Positions 16,774 through 25,128 of a stretch of 64,000 bases of DNA are shown here, piece by piece. Source of the DNA: Paenibacillus sp. FSL W8-0186 (GTDB lineage: Bacteria > Bacillota > Bacilli > Paenibacillales > Paenibacillaceae); the NCBI RefSeq assembly GCF_037969765.1, contig NZ_CP150207.1, forward strand, positions 3,837,001 through 3,901,000. The letters are read 5' to 3'. A program made the translations under genes and the position numbers. The stretch's first letter is position 1, and each line of letters starts with the position of its first letter. The notes beneath the pieces are model-generated. The model was given only the letters and a program-made list of their open reading frames with translations, did not search any database and was not told the origin of the DNA.

Positions 16774-18087
16774 TCACTTGCGCAAATCCGCATTGATTTT
16801 CTTCACAGCCGCGTCCAGTGCTTCCTCCGGCGTCTGGTAACCATAGATCATTCTTTCGAACTCATTAATGATCCGTTCATTGATGCTCCATTGTTTGGCG
16901 TTTCTCGGCCAGTAAGCGACGTAGTTGGCCGTAGCGGCATAATCGCTCCGGTACTCGAGCTGGTTGAATATCTCTGAGCTTGTAAGATCAGTCATGCTGG
17001 GAACATGCCCGGCCTTCGCCCACATATCTCCATGGCTCACGATCCAGTTCGCGAAGGTTAGAATCGCCTCCCGTTTCTCCTCCGTCATCCCCCGCTTCTT
17101 GGGTATGGACAGATTGTGGGAGTCGCCCCAGACTGCGGGGCGATCATACAATGTAGGCATGGGAACAACCCCGAAATGAAGTCCCGCCGCCTTCTCGAAG
17201 GCGCCTGTTCCCCACATCCCTGTTATTAGTACCGCTGCTTTGCCGTCATAGAACAACTGGAAAGCATCATTGATGTCGGGCGGGATCAGCTTATCCTGAT
17301 ATAGGCTGTTCACGAAGCTAAGCGCCTCCAAAGAGGCGGTATTGTTGAATACGGCCTCCATGCCGTCTTCGCTGTAGAACTGTCCGGCGTCCATCATTTG
17401 GTTGTAGAGGCTCCACCATAGCCAGACAGAATCGATGCGCGTGCTGGGCTGGGCCAGCGGAGCGATATCGGGCGGAACCGTCCGCCGAATTTGCTCCAGG
17501 AAAGACTTGAACCCTTCTGCTCCTGTGGGAATAACAGGCCTTCCCGCCTCATCCAGCACCCCGGCCTTGGACAGCCAGTCCTTGTTGTAATACATGACCA
17601 GGGCATGTGTGTCGAGCGGTACCCCGTAATAATCATCCTCATATAATACCGAACGGAGTATGTTCGGATTAAAGCGTTTCCAATCGATGCCGATGTTTTT
17701 GGCCTCCGCTGTCAGCTTCTCCACGTAACCGTTCTGAACGAACTGGGGCATGATCGTCGAATGGACAATAGCCACGTCTGGTGCATTGCCTGACAATACG
17801 GCTGTTTTTAAACGAGAATAATAATCGTCTAGACGCGAATTTTTCTGGACAACCTGGATTTCCGGGTGTTCCTCGTTGAACTGCTCCACCATCTCGGTCA
17901 TGAATTGGTTATCCCCGCCGCTAAAGGGGGTCCAGTATTCCAGGCGCACGACATGAGGCGGCTTCGAAATCTGCGCTGCTCCCGAGTTCTGTCCCGTGCA
18001 TCCGGGCAGCAGGAGCAAAAATGCGGCTAATGACAAGAACCCGATCGTTGCTCTGCTGCGGTATTGATTCCAGCGATGTCTCTTCAT
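16774..18087 (-). CDS. Sugar-binding lipoprotein next to the sensor kinase (family 1 solute-binding protein)
   Basis: A 437-residue extracellular binding protein starting at ATG 18087 (AGGAG 8 nt upstream; the longer reading is rejected). The signal peptide ends in a lipobox LLPGC, so it is lipid-anchored. The mature part has the family 1 pattern: YWTPFSGGDNQFM, then VPLDTHALVMYYNKD and GKAAVLITGMWGTGAFEK. It is the second binding protein in one operon, and the permease genes adjoin the other copy. It is placed immediately before the kinase gene, so it may present ligand to the kinase rather than feed the importer. Both roles are possible. Confidence 0.88.
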   Translation of the reverse strand: MKRHRWNQYRSRATIGFLSLAAFLLLLPGCTGQNSGAAQISKPPHVVRLEYWTPFSGGDNQFMTEMVEQFNEEHPEIQVVQKNSRLDDYYSRLKTAVLSGNAPDVAIVHSTIMPQFVQNGYVEKLTAEAKNIGIDWKRFNPNILRSVLYEDDYYGVPLDTHALVMYYNKDWLSKAGVLDEAGRPVIPTGAEGFKSFLEQIRRTVPPDIAPLAQPSTRIDSVWLWWSLYNQMMDAGQFYSEDGMEAVFNNTASLEALSFVNSLYQDKLIPPDINDAFQLFYDGKAAVLITGMWGTGAFEKAAGLHFGVVPMPTLYDRPAVWGDSHNLSIPKKRGMTEEKREAILTFANWIVSHGDMWAKAGHVPSMTDLTSSEIFNQLEYRSDYAATANYVAYWPRNAKQWSINERIINEFERMIYGYQTPEEALDAAVKKINADLRK

Positions 18088-18121
18088 ATTCTCGTCTCCT
18101 AACGACACAGAAAGTTACAAT

Positions 18122-19897
18122 CTAGTCAGCGATAATATCCATATAATCAAGGCTCAGGTCTCCCGAGGCCCCTTTGATTATAATTTCATTATCACCTCTC
18201 TGCAGCTTTCCTTCAAACACAACTTCTGTAAAAACATTGCGTCCCGTGGCGGGAACAGCCAGCTTGGCACCTTTGCTTCCATTGATCTCCAGCTCAAGGC
18301 TTCTTTCCTCATCGCCCGGGTTGGAAACACCGAGAATTAAGCGATATTCGCCCGCTTTTGGGACATGTACCGACCGGAATGCCGCTGAGGAGTCTGCCTC
18401 ATTCGTCAGCTTCTGCACACTTTCGCCGGAGGCCGACAGATCGGCGCCTACTGTCTCTTCAAGACCAGAGGATGCCGTCTCGGCCTCATATCTTGTTATT
18501 TCGATCGCTTGAATTCCGCCGAGAATGTCGGTCGCAGCACCGTCTTCACCTATCCGCAGATCCAGCTCGCCGCCTCCCGTTTCCAGCTGAACGCGCCCGT
18601 AAGCATAACCAACCTCATCCTGCGCAGTAGCCGGCAATTGTATCGACCCCGCTTTGGTATCATTCACCCATACCTCAAGCGTTCGGGTGGCGCCCGTCTC
18701 GTTCTTATAGTGGACTAACAAGGGCATTTCCGCTGGAACGGCTGCCGCAAATTTTCCGAAGCTGAGGCGGTCTCCGTCTCTAAGGGCATGCTTGGCCAGA
18801 TAAACGCCCGACCCCGATGGCAGCGGAATCGCCGTTTCCAAGGACAGCGGCTTTCCGAGCTCCGGCAGCCCCTGCTCGTTCCATGTAATACGCTGCACCC
18901 GGGCTTTGCGGTTGTTCCAGCCATCCGTAGGACTGGTCGTGCCGTGATAGACGATCCAATCCTCCGTGCCGTCTGGAGATTTAACGAAGGAATTATGCCC
19001 CGGGCCATATACGCCGGCTTCCTCGTCCATCGTCATGAGCGGCCCGGTCGCTCTCTCCCAATCCTCCGGCTGAAGCGGGTCGCCGCCCTCCTTGAGCGCC
19101 AGCAGGCCTAGGCTGTAGAACGGCGTCCAGCTCCCTGCCCCGGAATAGACAATAAATACGCGGCCATCCCGGTAAAGAATTGCTTGGCCTTCTTGAATAT
19201 ATGGCGGTCCGCCGGCCATTTCCCATTCCTGATCCGGCGAAGACAACATTACCCTCGGTCCGCTGATCGTCAAAGCATCACTCATCGGCGCAATATAGGT
19301 ATTCTGCCGGATGTTTACGTCCCCTTCCCAGCCGGACCAGACAAAATACAGCTGCCCTTCATGCTCCATCGCCAGGCCGTCGATCGCCCATTTATTCGTC
19401 TCGTCCGTAATTTGCCCTTTGAACTCGTACTCGCCAAGCGGGTCGTCACCGGCCGCTTCCAGCGCGTACATCCGGTGATTCTCGTTTTGTCCGTCATCCG
19501 CCGCGAAATAGATATACCATTTACCGCGAATATATTGAATTTCCGGAGCCCAGAGGTTGGCTGAGTACATCGTATCAATCGGCGGGTACCAGACCACCTT
19601 CTTCTCGGCCTGCTTGAAATCAATTGTCCGGGATTTCATAACCATGACGTCCGTTCCATGATGTGTGAACGTCATGTAGTAATATCCATCTTTGTATACA
19701 ACGCTCGGATCGGGGGTATCCATATCGATCAACGGATTTTTGAATGTCCCCCCATGGCCGTTGTATGGAGCGTCAGCTCTGCCGCTGTTCGTCTGCTTCA
19801 TCCCAATCACTCCTACTATAACAATGACGGCAATGCCAAGAAGCAAGGCTGCCGCATACATCAGCCTGCGTTTGCGCAATATTCGCCTGTCTCTCAC
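18122..19897 (-). CDS. Membrane-anchored GH43 glycosidase with C-terminal carbohydrate-binding-like domain
   Basis: The protein has about 591 residues from GTG 19897 (GAGGTGAGG close upstream; an ATG at 19927 has no ribosome-binding site). An arginine-rich start precedes one strong transmembrane helix (about 13-33) without a lipobox, so it is either anchored or secreted. The five-bladed propeller follows. The GH43 triad counts as Asp63 in TPDPS, Asp173 in AIDG and Glu236 in QEGQ, where most members have EGP. A C-terminal beta-sandwich (about 460-590) resembles a CBM6/35 module. Family members are arabinofuranosidases, arabinanases or xylosidases. It would act outside the cell before import. 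Its place inside an ABC importer/sensor operon supports oligosaccharide use. Confidence 0.85.
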   Translation of the reverse strand: MRDRRILRKRRLMYAAALLLGIAVIVIVGVIGMKQTNSGRADAPYNGHGGTFKNPLIDMDTPDPSVVYKDGYYYMTFTHHGTDVMVMKSRTIDFKQAEKKVVWYPPIDTMYSANLWAPEIQYIRGKWYIYFAADDGQNENHRMYALEAAGDDPLGEYEFKGQITDETNKWAIDGLAMEHEGQLYFVWSGWEGDVNIRQNTYIAPMSDALTISGPRVMLSSPDQEWEMAGGPPYIQEGQAILYRDGRVFIVYSGAGSWTPFYSLGLLALKEGGDPLQPEDWERATGPLMTMDEEAGVYGPGHNSFVKSPDGTEDWIVYHGTTSPTDGWNNRKARVQRITWNEQGLPELGKPLSLETAIPLPSGSGVYLAKHALRDGDRLSFGKFAAAVPAEMPLLVHYKNETGATRTLEVWVNDTKAGSIQLPATAQDEVGYAYGRVQLETGGGELDLRIGEDGAATDILGGIQAIEITRYEAETASSGLEETVGADLSASGESVQKLTNEADSSAAFRSVHVPKAGEYRLILGVSNPGDEERSLELEINGSKGAKLAVPATGRNVFTEVVFEGKLQRGDNEIIIKGASGDLSLDYMDIIAD

Positions 19898-19948
19898 AAG
19901 CCTCACCTCATGACTAGCTATGAACATGCTATTAATATGTTGATTTAA

Positions 19949-20788
19949 TCACTTGATTGCAGATTGCGTAATGGCCTTAACAAAGGAACGCTGACCGATA
20001 ATGAAAATCACGACAACCGGAATAGCCGCCGCCGCCGTCATTGCCATCAGCTTGCCGTAGGATTGGGTATAGCTGCCCTGGGCCATCATGGCGATCCCTG
20101 CCGTAATGGTGCGCATCTCCGGTGAAGTGGTAGCATACAGCGGCCAAACGAAATCATTGTAAATTCCCATAAATGTAAAAATAAGCAGCGTAACCATAAT
20201 CGATACCGAGGACGGCAGCATGATGCTGGTATACAGCCTCCATTTGTTCGCCCCGTCGATTCGGGCGGCTTCCTCTATGTCCTTCGGGAAGGAAATAAAG
20301 AACTGATACAATAAAAACACCCCGAAAGCTCCCGCGGTATAAGGAAGAATAAGCGCAGCGTACGTATTGATCAGCCCAAGCGCGTTAAATTCCATGTACA
20401 TCGGCAAAAACGTCAGCACGCCAGGAATCATCAGCGAGGCGATGAACATCGACAGCAGCGTTCTGCGCAGCGGCAGATCCTTTAACCGGGCCAAGGCGAA
20501 CGCCGCCATGGAAGCGATGAGCAGAACGATCGCTGTTCCCGCGATGCCGACCATCAACGAGTTCGTAATCCATTGCAGGATCGGAACGTTCATCAGCTCT
20601 CCGCTAAACCCTTTAATATAGTTGTCGAAAGTCGGCTTCAGCGGAATGAAGTTCATTTTGCCGGACAACGCTTCAAAATCGTTCTTAAAGGACGTCGATA
20701 TCATCCATACGAGCGGCAGCAGGAAAACGACGGCAACCACCGAAGCGAGAAGAACAAGCAGCAGCGTTTTGATCCGTTTCATGCTCAT
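19949..20788 (-). CDS. Carbohydrate ABC transporter permease (MalG/LacG type)
   Basis: The 279-residue inner-membrane protein has six predicted helices and the cytoplasmic EAA loop (EEAARIDGANKWRLY, about 195) that docks the ATPase. Its ATG overlaps the stop of the preceding permease gene (ATGA), indicating translational coupling. With the partner permease at 20785 and the binding protein at 21801 it forms a CUT1 sugar importer. No ATPase gene is present in the window; a shared MsmX-type ATPase is presumed. Confidence 0.93.
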   Translation of the reverse strand: MSMKRIKTLLLVLLASVVAVVFLLPLVWMISTSFKNDFEALSGKMNFIPLKPTFDNYIKGFSGELMNVPILQWITNSLMVGIAGTAIVLLIASMAAFALARLKDLPLRRTLLSMFIASLMIPGVLTFLPMYMEFNALGLINTYAALILPYTAGAFGVFLLYQFFISFPKDIEEAARIDGANKWRLYTSIMLPSSVSIMVTLLIFTFMGIYNDFVWPLYATTSPEMRTITAGIAMMAQGSYTQSYGKLMAMTAAAAIPVVVIFIIGQRSFVKAITQSAIK

Positions 20789-21684
20789 GACTCTTCCCCC
20801 TTATTTCCGTAAGTCAGTTTAAACTGCACAACCGATATAATCATGATAAGCAGCGCCATCAAAATCGCCATCGCCGAGGCGGAGCCGATCTCCTTGCGGA
20901 TGAACGCCTGATCGAGTACGTTGATGAGCAGCACCTTCGTGCTGTCCCCCGGGCCCCCGCGGGTAAGCAGGAACGGCTGGGCGAAGACGTTAAACGAAGC
21001 GATCGTGGATGTGATCATTACGAACAGCATGACTGGTTTGATGGATGGAAGCGTTATGTGGATAAATTTATCCCAGGCATTCGCTCCATCCAGCGAGGCA
21101 GCCTCATAGAAATCTTCCGGCACCTGGTTCAGGGCATTAATAAAAATAATCATGTTGAAACCGATCGTCCACCACAAGGTCGTCGTAATGAGCGACACCC
21201 AGGCCCACGGCTGGTCGGTCAGCCAGGGAATGGCCGGGATGTTCAGCTTCATCAGCAGGCTGTTCAGAAATCCGGAATTCGTGTCGAAAATCATTAGCCA
21301 AATCACGGACATGACCGATGCGGATAACGCATACGGCAAGAAGTAGAACGTGCGGAACATGCCGCGGATTTTACCTGGGAGATGCTGGATAAGCATCGCA
21401 AGCGCGAGCCCGACCACGATCAGCAGCGGTACGGAATAGATGACGAATTGAATCGTATTCCACAGCCCGTTGAAGAACAGGCTGTTCAAATAGGTGCCCG
21501 GCGTAAAAATCGTTATATAATGCTTCAACCCTACAAAATCATGTTCTGGCGATAGAAGCTCAAAGTTATGCAGGCTGATGTACACGCCGTAAAGTATTGG
21601 AAACAATAAGAAAGCGGCAAAACAAATGAAATAAGGCAGCACGAACAAAGATGACGTTAATTTGGAGTGCCAGCTTTTCACCAT
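20785..21684 (-). CDS. Carbohydrate ABC transporter permease (MalF/LacF type)
   Basis: The protein has about 299 residues from ATG 21684, chosen because GGGAGGGA lies 8 nt upstream. A 33-codon upstream extension is hydrophilic, lacks a start signal and overlaps the intercistronic hairpin. There are six transmembrane segments and an EAA motif (YEAASLDGANAWDKF). It overlaps the second permease by 4 bp and is the channel partner of that protein. Confidence 0.93.
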   Translation of the reverse strand: MVKSWHSKLTSSLFVLPYFICFAAFLLFPILYGVYISLHNFELLSPEHDFVGLKHYITIFTPGTYLNSLFFNGLWNTIQFVIYSVPLLIVVGLALAMLIQHLPGKIRGMFRTFYFLPYALSASVMSVIWLMIFDTNSGFLNSLLMKLNIPAIPWLTDQPWAWVSLITTTLWWTIGFNMIIFINALNQVPEDFYEAASLDGANAWDKFIHITLPSIKPVMLFVMITSTIASFNVFAQPFLLTRGGPGDSTKVLLINVLDQAFIRKEIGSASAMAILMALLIMIISVVQFKLTYGNKGEES

Positions 21685-21734
21685 AGATTTATCCCTCCCG
21701 CCCTGGGGGCTTTGCTTCATTTGCCTGGAAAATC

Positions 21735-21778
21735 GAAGGAGACGAGAGAGCAGCTGCCGCCTATTTCCCGTCTCCTTC
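21735..21778 (-). other. Intercistronic hairpin after the solute-binding protein gene
   Basis: GAAGGAGACG and CGTCTCCTTC form a perfect 10-bp stem around a 24-nt loop, between the binding-protein stop (21801) and the permease start (21684). The tract after it (GATTTTCC) is too weak for a strong terminator. Such hairpins commonly protect the abundant binding-protein mRNA or partly stop transcription. Confidence 0.6.
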
Positions 21779-21800
21779 TGCATTCAATTACTTCGGGCCG

Positions 21801-23102
21801 TTAATTTTTCATCGCTTGCCGCGATTTCGCGACAGCATCGTCCATTGCTTTTTGCGGATCCTTCTTGCCTAGCAGCGCGTTGTTCAGCTCGCCCCAGATC
21901 GGCTCGGAGATCGTTCCCCAGTTGAGAACGTTTGGTGCGAATTGCACATCCGCGAAGCCGGCAGCAATGCTGCTCTGAACTTCCAGCTGCTTGAACTCCT
22001 CGCTCTCGATCATTTTCTTCGAGGCCAGCGCTTGACCGGACTCTGCCCATTCCATCGAGTGCTCCGCCATGTATTTCAGGAAATCGCCGATACCGGCCAG
22101 CTTCGCTTCGTCAGTCATTGCTTTCGGAATGACGAAGCCATGGGAGCCGGCAAAAGCGGCACGTTTCTCTTTACCGATTTGCGGAATCGGAGCCACGCCA
22201 TAATTTAAGCCTGCTTCATCAAACTGCGACTTCATCCAAGGGCCGTTGAATTGAATCGCGTTCTTGCCTTGCAGGAACAAAGTATTCTCTCCGTCCTGCT
22301 GAACATTACCCGGGGAATAACCTTGATCGACCAGGCTGCGCATCCAGGATACCATTTCTACCGCTTCAGGAGAGTTGTAGGCTACATCGCTGCCATCCCA
22401 GAGCTCGCCCCCATTTTGCCAGACCAAGGATGGGAAAATAAATTGCTGAGGCCATAACGTTGGAAGTACATAACCGTAAATTCCTTTGTCCTTATCGGTC
22501 AACTTGGCAACAGCATCCTCAAACTCGGCACGGTTGGTAGGCGGGCCGCTCAGACCCGCTTGCTCGAACAAATCTTTGTTGTAGTACATGACGACAGGAT
22601 GGATATCAAGCGGAATGGAATACCATTTGCCGTCGATCGTTGAATATTCGACCGGAGCTTCGGCGTAATCGTCTTTGCTGATTCCAGACGCGGAAGCAAT
22701 ATCATCCAGCGGCTGCAATTGATCTTTGTTTACGTACGTCGGCACATTATCCACGTGCATGATCATAAGGTCCGGACGCTCTTTGGATGTGCTGAGCGCA
22801 ACGTCAAGCTGCTTGTAGTACTCTCCGTTCGGCTGAATGACGAAATTGACCTTGTATTGATCTTGGGAAGAGTTATATTTGTCTACAATCTTCTTCATGA
22901 ACGGGCCATCCGCACCGGAAAATGGGCTCCAGAACAAAATACTGGTCGTCTCCTGCTTCTTCCCGCCGGAAGACTCCCCGCCGCCGTTCACCGCAGCAGA
23001 GTTGCCTCCGCCGCTCGAATCCTTGCCGCCGCAAGCCGCAAGCCCGATGACCAGAAATAGTGACAATAGCAGTGCAGCCGGTTTTCTAAAATTTTTCCCC
23101 AT
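21801..23102 (-). CDS. Sugar-binding lipoprotein of the ABC importer (family 1 solute-binding protein)
   Basis: A 433-residue protein with a signal peptide, lipobox LAAC and a Gly/Ser-rich linker. The mature domain shows FWSPFSGADGPFMKK near the N terminus, PLDIHPVVMYYNKDLFEQ in the middle and FNGPWMKSQFDE near the end. It is the first gene of the GH43/GH2 operon and precedes the two permeases, so it is the substrate receptor of the importer. The upstream leader holds a 9-bp tandem repeat. Start ATG 23102 with GGGGG 10 nt upstream. The ligand is likely an oligosaccharide trimmed by GH43 and GH2. Confidence 0.92.
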   Translation of the reverse strand: MGKNFRKPAALLLSLFLVIGLAACGGKDSSGGGNSAAVNGGGESSGGKKQETTSILFWSPFSGADGPFMKKIVDKYNSSQDQYKVNFVIQPNGEYYKQLDVALSTSKERPDLMIMHVDNVPTYVNKDQLQPLDDIASASGISKDDYAEAPVEYSTIDGKWYSIPLDIHPVVMYYNKDLFEQAGLSGPPTNRAEFEDAVAKLTDKDKGIYGYVLPTLWPQQFIFPSLVWQNGGELWDGSDVAYNSPEAVEMVSWMRSLVDQGYSPGNVQQDGENTLFLQGKNAIQFNGPWMKSQFDEAGLNYGVAPIPQIGKEKRAAFAGSHGFVIPKAMTDEAKLAGIGDFLKYMAEHSMEWAESGQALASKKMIESEEFKQLEVQSSIAAGFADVQFAPNVLNWGTISEPIWGELNNALLGKKDPQKAMDDAVAKSRQAMKN

Positions 23103-23187
23103 CTTCTTTTAACCCCCTAAATGTCTTAGTTGCCTGTTTCTTTGCGATGCCTTGTAGTGGTTCTCCTGGTGCTTGGTGATTTTGGTG

Positions 23188-23282
23188 TTCTTGCTGTTCT
23201 TGCTGTTCTTGCTGTTCTTGCTGTTCTTGCTGTTCTTGCTGTTCTTGGTGTTCTTGGTGTTCTTGGTGTTCTTGGTGTTCTT
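23188..23282. repeat. 9-bp tandem repeat, about 10.5 copies, in the leader of the sugar operon
   Basis: Six copies of TTCTTGCTG are followed by four of TTCTTGGTG and a partial copy. On the transcribed strand this is a purine-rich tract (CAGCAAGAA and CACCAAGAA units) ending about 85 bp before the binding-protein start codon. The order of the two variants shows growth by local duplication. It would read as repeated Asn-Thr/Ser-Lys in one frame, but no real gene is indicated. Confidence 0.92.
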
Positions 23283-23332
23283 AATGCAAAAATTCAATCT
23301 CTTGCTTGATTTCATCTTATCGGGGATCGAAA

Positions 23333-23380
23333 CCCAAAAACATGTCATATCTTTAGGTCGTAGGGTCAATTTTTTGGGGG
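23333..23380 (-). promoter_or_regulatory. Candidate promoter/operator of the GH43/GH2 operon
   Basis: CCCAAAAA (23333-23340) and its complement inside TTTTTTGGGGG (23370-23380) form an inverted repeat that brackets a minus-strand TTGACC (23369-23364). This could be the -35 region with the regulator's binding site. No convincing -10 box was found at the right spacing, so this is tentative. Confidence 0.35.
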
Positions 23381-23579
23381 ATGAAAAAACGCCTCTAAAT
23401 CTCATAATTTATTGATCTAGCAGCGTTCTCTAAAATTAGTTATTTAATTAAGGCACAACTCTATAGCACAATACACATCATTATGAGCACCATCAGCAAA
23501 CTTACCAGTACAAGCGAACATCAACTGTAAACAATAGCTGCATATGCTCAAGGGCAACAAAAGACGACGCATTGAAATG

Positions 23580-23765
23580 TTTACGGACACACGATCCGCT
23601 ATTTCGTTAGAATGGAGCTCATTGGCATATGTAATGGACTCAGAAGGCGTTATTGTCTCAAAATCAGTCCTAAATCTCATGAAAACAGAGAAATAGCGGC
23701 TTCTAGGTCCGTAAAGAGTCGGAAAAGGCCATTTTCGTTGAAATAAGGGATCCTCGGTCCGCTAG
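23580..23765. repeat. Three copies of a GGTCCG-type intergenic element, one inverted
   Basis: Two direct copies, 23688-23716 and 23740-23765, share the pattern GAAATA-GGG/CGG-TCCT-GGTCCG-TA. A third, inverted copy lies at 23580-23610. The inverted pair could form a long imperfect hairpin in RNA. They resemble the short dispersed elements common between Paenibacillus genes. Confidence 0.6.
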
Positions 23766-23845
23766 TAAATACGAACTAACTCAGGCGTGCTGGGACTACG
23801 AATTCTCATCGTGCCAAGACTACCGCCGCAGTTTCGAGTCAGACG

Positions 23846-24022
23846 TACCGGGATCACTGTCATCATTTCGGGATTACTGAAATCAGGTCTATCGGCATCA
23901 CTGAATCAAATGCACCGCAATTGCTAAGTTAGGTACACTGCAATTGCTGAGTTAGACAAACCGCTATTACTGAGTTAACAAAACCACAATTGCTGAATTA
24001 AGCGGGCTAGGATCACGAATTC
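23846..24022. repeat. Degenerate tandem repeat with 22-24 bp period
   Basis: About eight units follow the pattern CCGCAATTGCTGAGTTA plus 6 variable bases. The four best lie at about 23914-24005 and are mostly 23 bp. Units toward the edges are more decayed. There are no conserved spacers, so it is not a CRISPR array. Confidence 0.65.
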
Positions 24023-24126
24023 GGAGCATATGCAAAACGGCCCAGCAGCCCTTAACGGGACTCTCAAAATACTACTTAATGCAATCAAGATTCTTCCCTA
24101 AAAGAACATATAACTGGCAAACTAAA

Positions 24127-24152
24127 ACAGGCCACCCCAAAGGGTGACCTGT
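24127..24152 (-). terminator. Terminator of the yqe operon
   Basis: The stem ACAGGTCACCC with GGGTGGCCTGT and a short loop is followed by TTTTAG on the minus strand, 55 bp after the yqeM stop codon. Confidence 0.85.
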
Positions 24153-24207
24153 AACCTGTAAGCCAATTACCATTACAACTTATAGCCGTTAACGCATCAT
24201 CATTCCA

Positions 24208-24981
24208 TTACTTCACGGCAACATAGAACAAGCGGGCGGCATCATCAACCGCCTCAACCCATTCGAAGTCCGCATAAACCGCAACCTCCCGGAAGCCGCA
24301 GCGAAGCAGTTCGCTCTTCATCCATGCCGGGTCGTAGGCCCGCTGAATATGCGTCTCTTCAAACCGGCGGTACATATCGGGCCCGCTGCCTTCTTCCCGG
24401 GCAAAAATGGATAAATAATGCTGAATTTCATCCCTTGCCGCATCGCGTTCGCAGGTCCATATGTATGATACCGATCGCTCGTCGCAAACAAAGGGCTGTT
24501 CTTCGTCATACCGCTTCAGCGTATTAGGATGATGAACATCAAACAGGAAAGTTCCTCCTGGCTTCAGCCCGTTATACGTTCTTTGGAATGTGCGAACGAT
24601 ATCGTCTTCCTCCAGCAAATAATTAAGACAATCACAGAAGGAAATGACGGAGTCTACCGGCTCCGGAACCTCCCAGTCTCTCATATCCTGCTGTACCCAG
24701 CGGACGCTGCCTTCGCGAAACAGCCGTACGCCCTGTGTACTTCCTTCCATTTTGCGCCGGGCTACGGCAAGCATGTCCGCGGACAGGTCAATCCCCGTTA
24801 CTTCGAAGCCGGAATTGACCAAAGGAATCGTGATGCTTCCCGTGCCGCAGCCAAGCTCAACGACCGTCCGCGGCATCCCAAGCCGCTCCCAAGCAGTTCG
24901 CGCAAAACGGAGCCAATCCGGATAAGGCATATCTTCCATCAATTCATCGTATACATAGGCAAATTTACGATAAGCTGCCAT
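24208..24981 (-). CDS. yqeM: SAM-dependent methyltransferase YqeM
   Basis: The protein has about 257 residues from ATG 24981 (AGGTGA upstream; nine earlier codons rejected). The class I methyltransferase fold is shown by motif I VELGCGTGSITIPL (about residue 38), the acidic end of strand 2 (GIDLS), and the DSVISFCDCLNYLL and GGTFLFDVH segments. It closes the yqe operon as in B. subtilis, where yqeM follows yqeL/rsfS. Its substrate is not established. The gap to the preceding gene is 147 bp, so it may have additional promoter input. Confidence 0.9.
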   Translation of the reverse strand: MAAYRKFAYVYDELMEDMPYPDWLRFARTAWERLGMPRTVVELGCGTGSITIPLVNSGFEVTGIDLSADMLAVARRKMEGSTQGVRLFREGSVRWVQQDMRDWEVPEPVDSVISFCDCLNYLLEEDDIVRTFQRTYNGLKPGGTFLFDVHHPNTLKRYDEEQPFVCDERSVSYIWTCERDAARDEIQHYLSIFAREEGSGPDMYRRFEETHIQRAYDPAWMKSELLRCGFREVAVYADFEWVEAVDDAARLFYVAVK

Positions 24982-25106
24982 GCTGTCACCTGACTTTCTG
25001 CAATCCACTCCATCGCTGTTCCATGTTCCACGCAGGCCAGCGAAGGATCATCATACCGGTCTATTCATTCCGTGCACCCGCACGCTTCACATTACTCATT
25101 CTATTC

Positions 25107-25124
25107 CCTAGGATAAATCCTAGG
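25107..25124. repeat. 18-bp palindrome just after cvfB
   Basis: CCTAGGAT and ATCCTAGG flank a 2-nt centre, 4 bp beyond the cvfB stop codon. The loop is too small for a normal terminator hairpin; a protein-binding site or part of a transcript-end structure is possible. Confidence 0.45.
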
Positions 25125-25128
25125 ACAT

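Larger units (their letters stand above)
23406..24126. other. Non-coding gap holding degenerate repeat families
   Basis: No credible gene was found in this stretch. A 78-codon minus-strand frame (23444-23680) has no ribosome-binding site and no recognisable content. What can be seen are three copies of a GGTCCG-containing element (23580-23765) and an array of about eight degenerate 22-24 bp units (23846-24022), described separately. Confidence 0.7.

Noticed and set aside
23109..23405. 98-codon frame with Asn-Thr-Lys/Asn-Ser-Lys repeats upstream of the binding-protein gene
   Set aside because: Open only because the 9-bp repeat lacks stops; no ribosome-binding site, and the sequence fits an mRNA leader better.
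23444..23680. 78-codon minus-strand frame in the 24-kb gap
   Set aside because: Overlaps an intergenic repeat element, has no Shine-Dalgarno and no recognisable motif.
23846..24022. CRISPR array
   Set aside because: Units are contiguous, degenerate and 22-24 bp with no spacers of constant length, and no cas genes are present.
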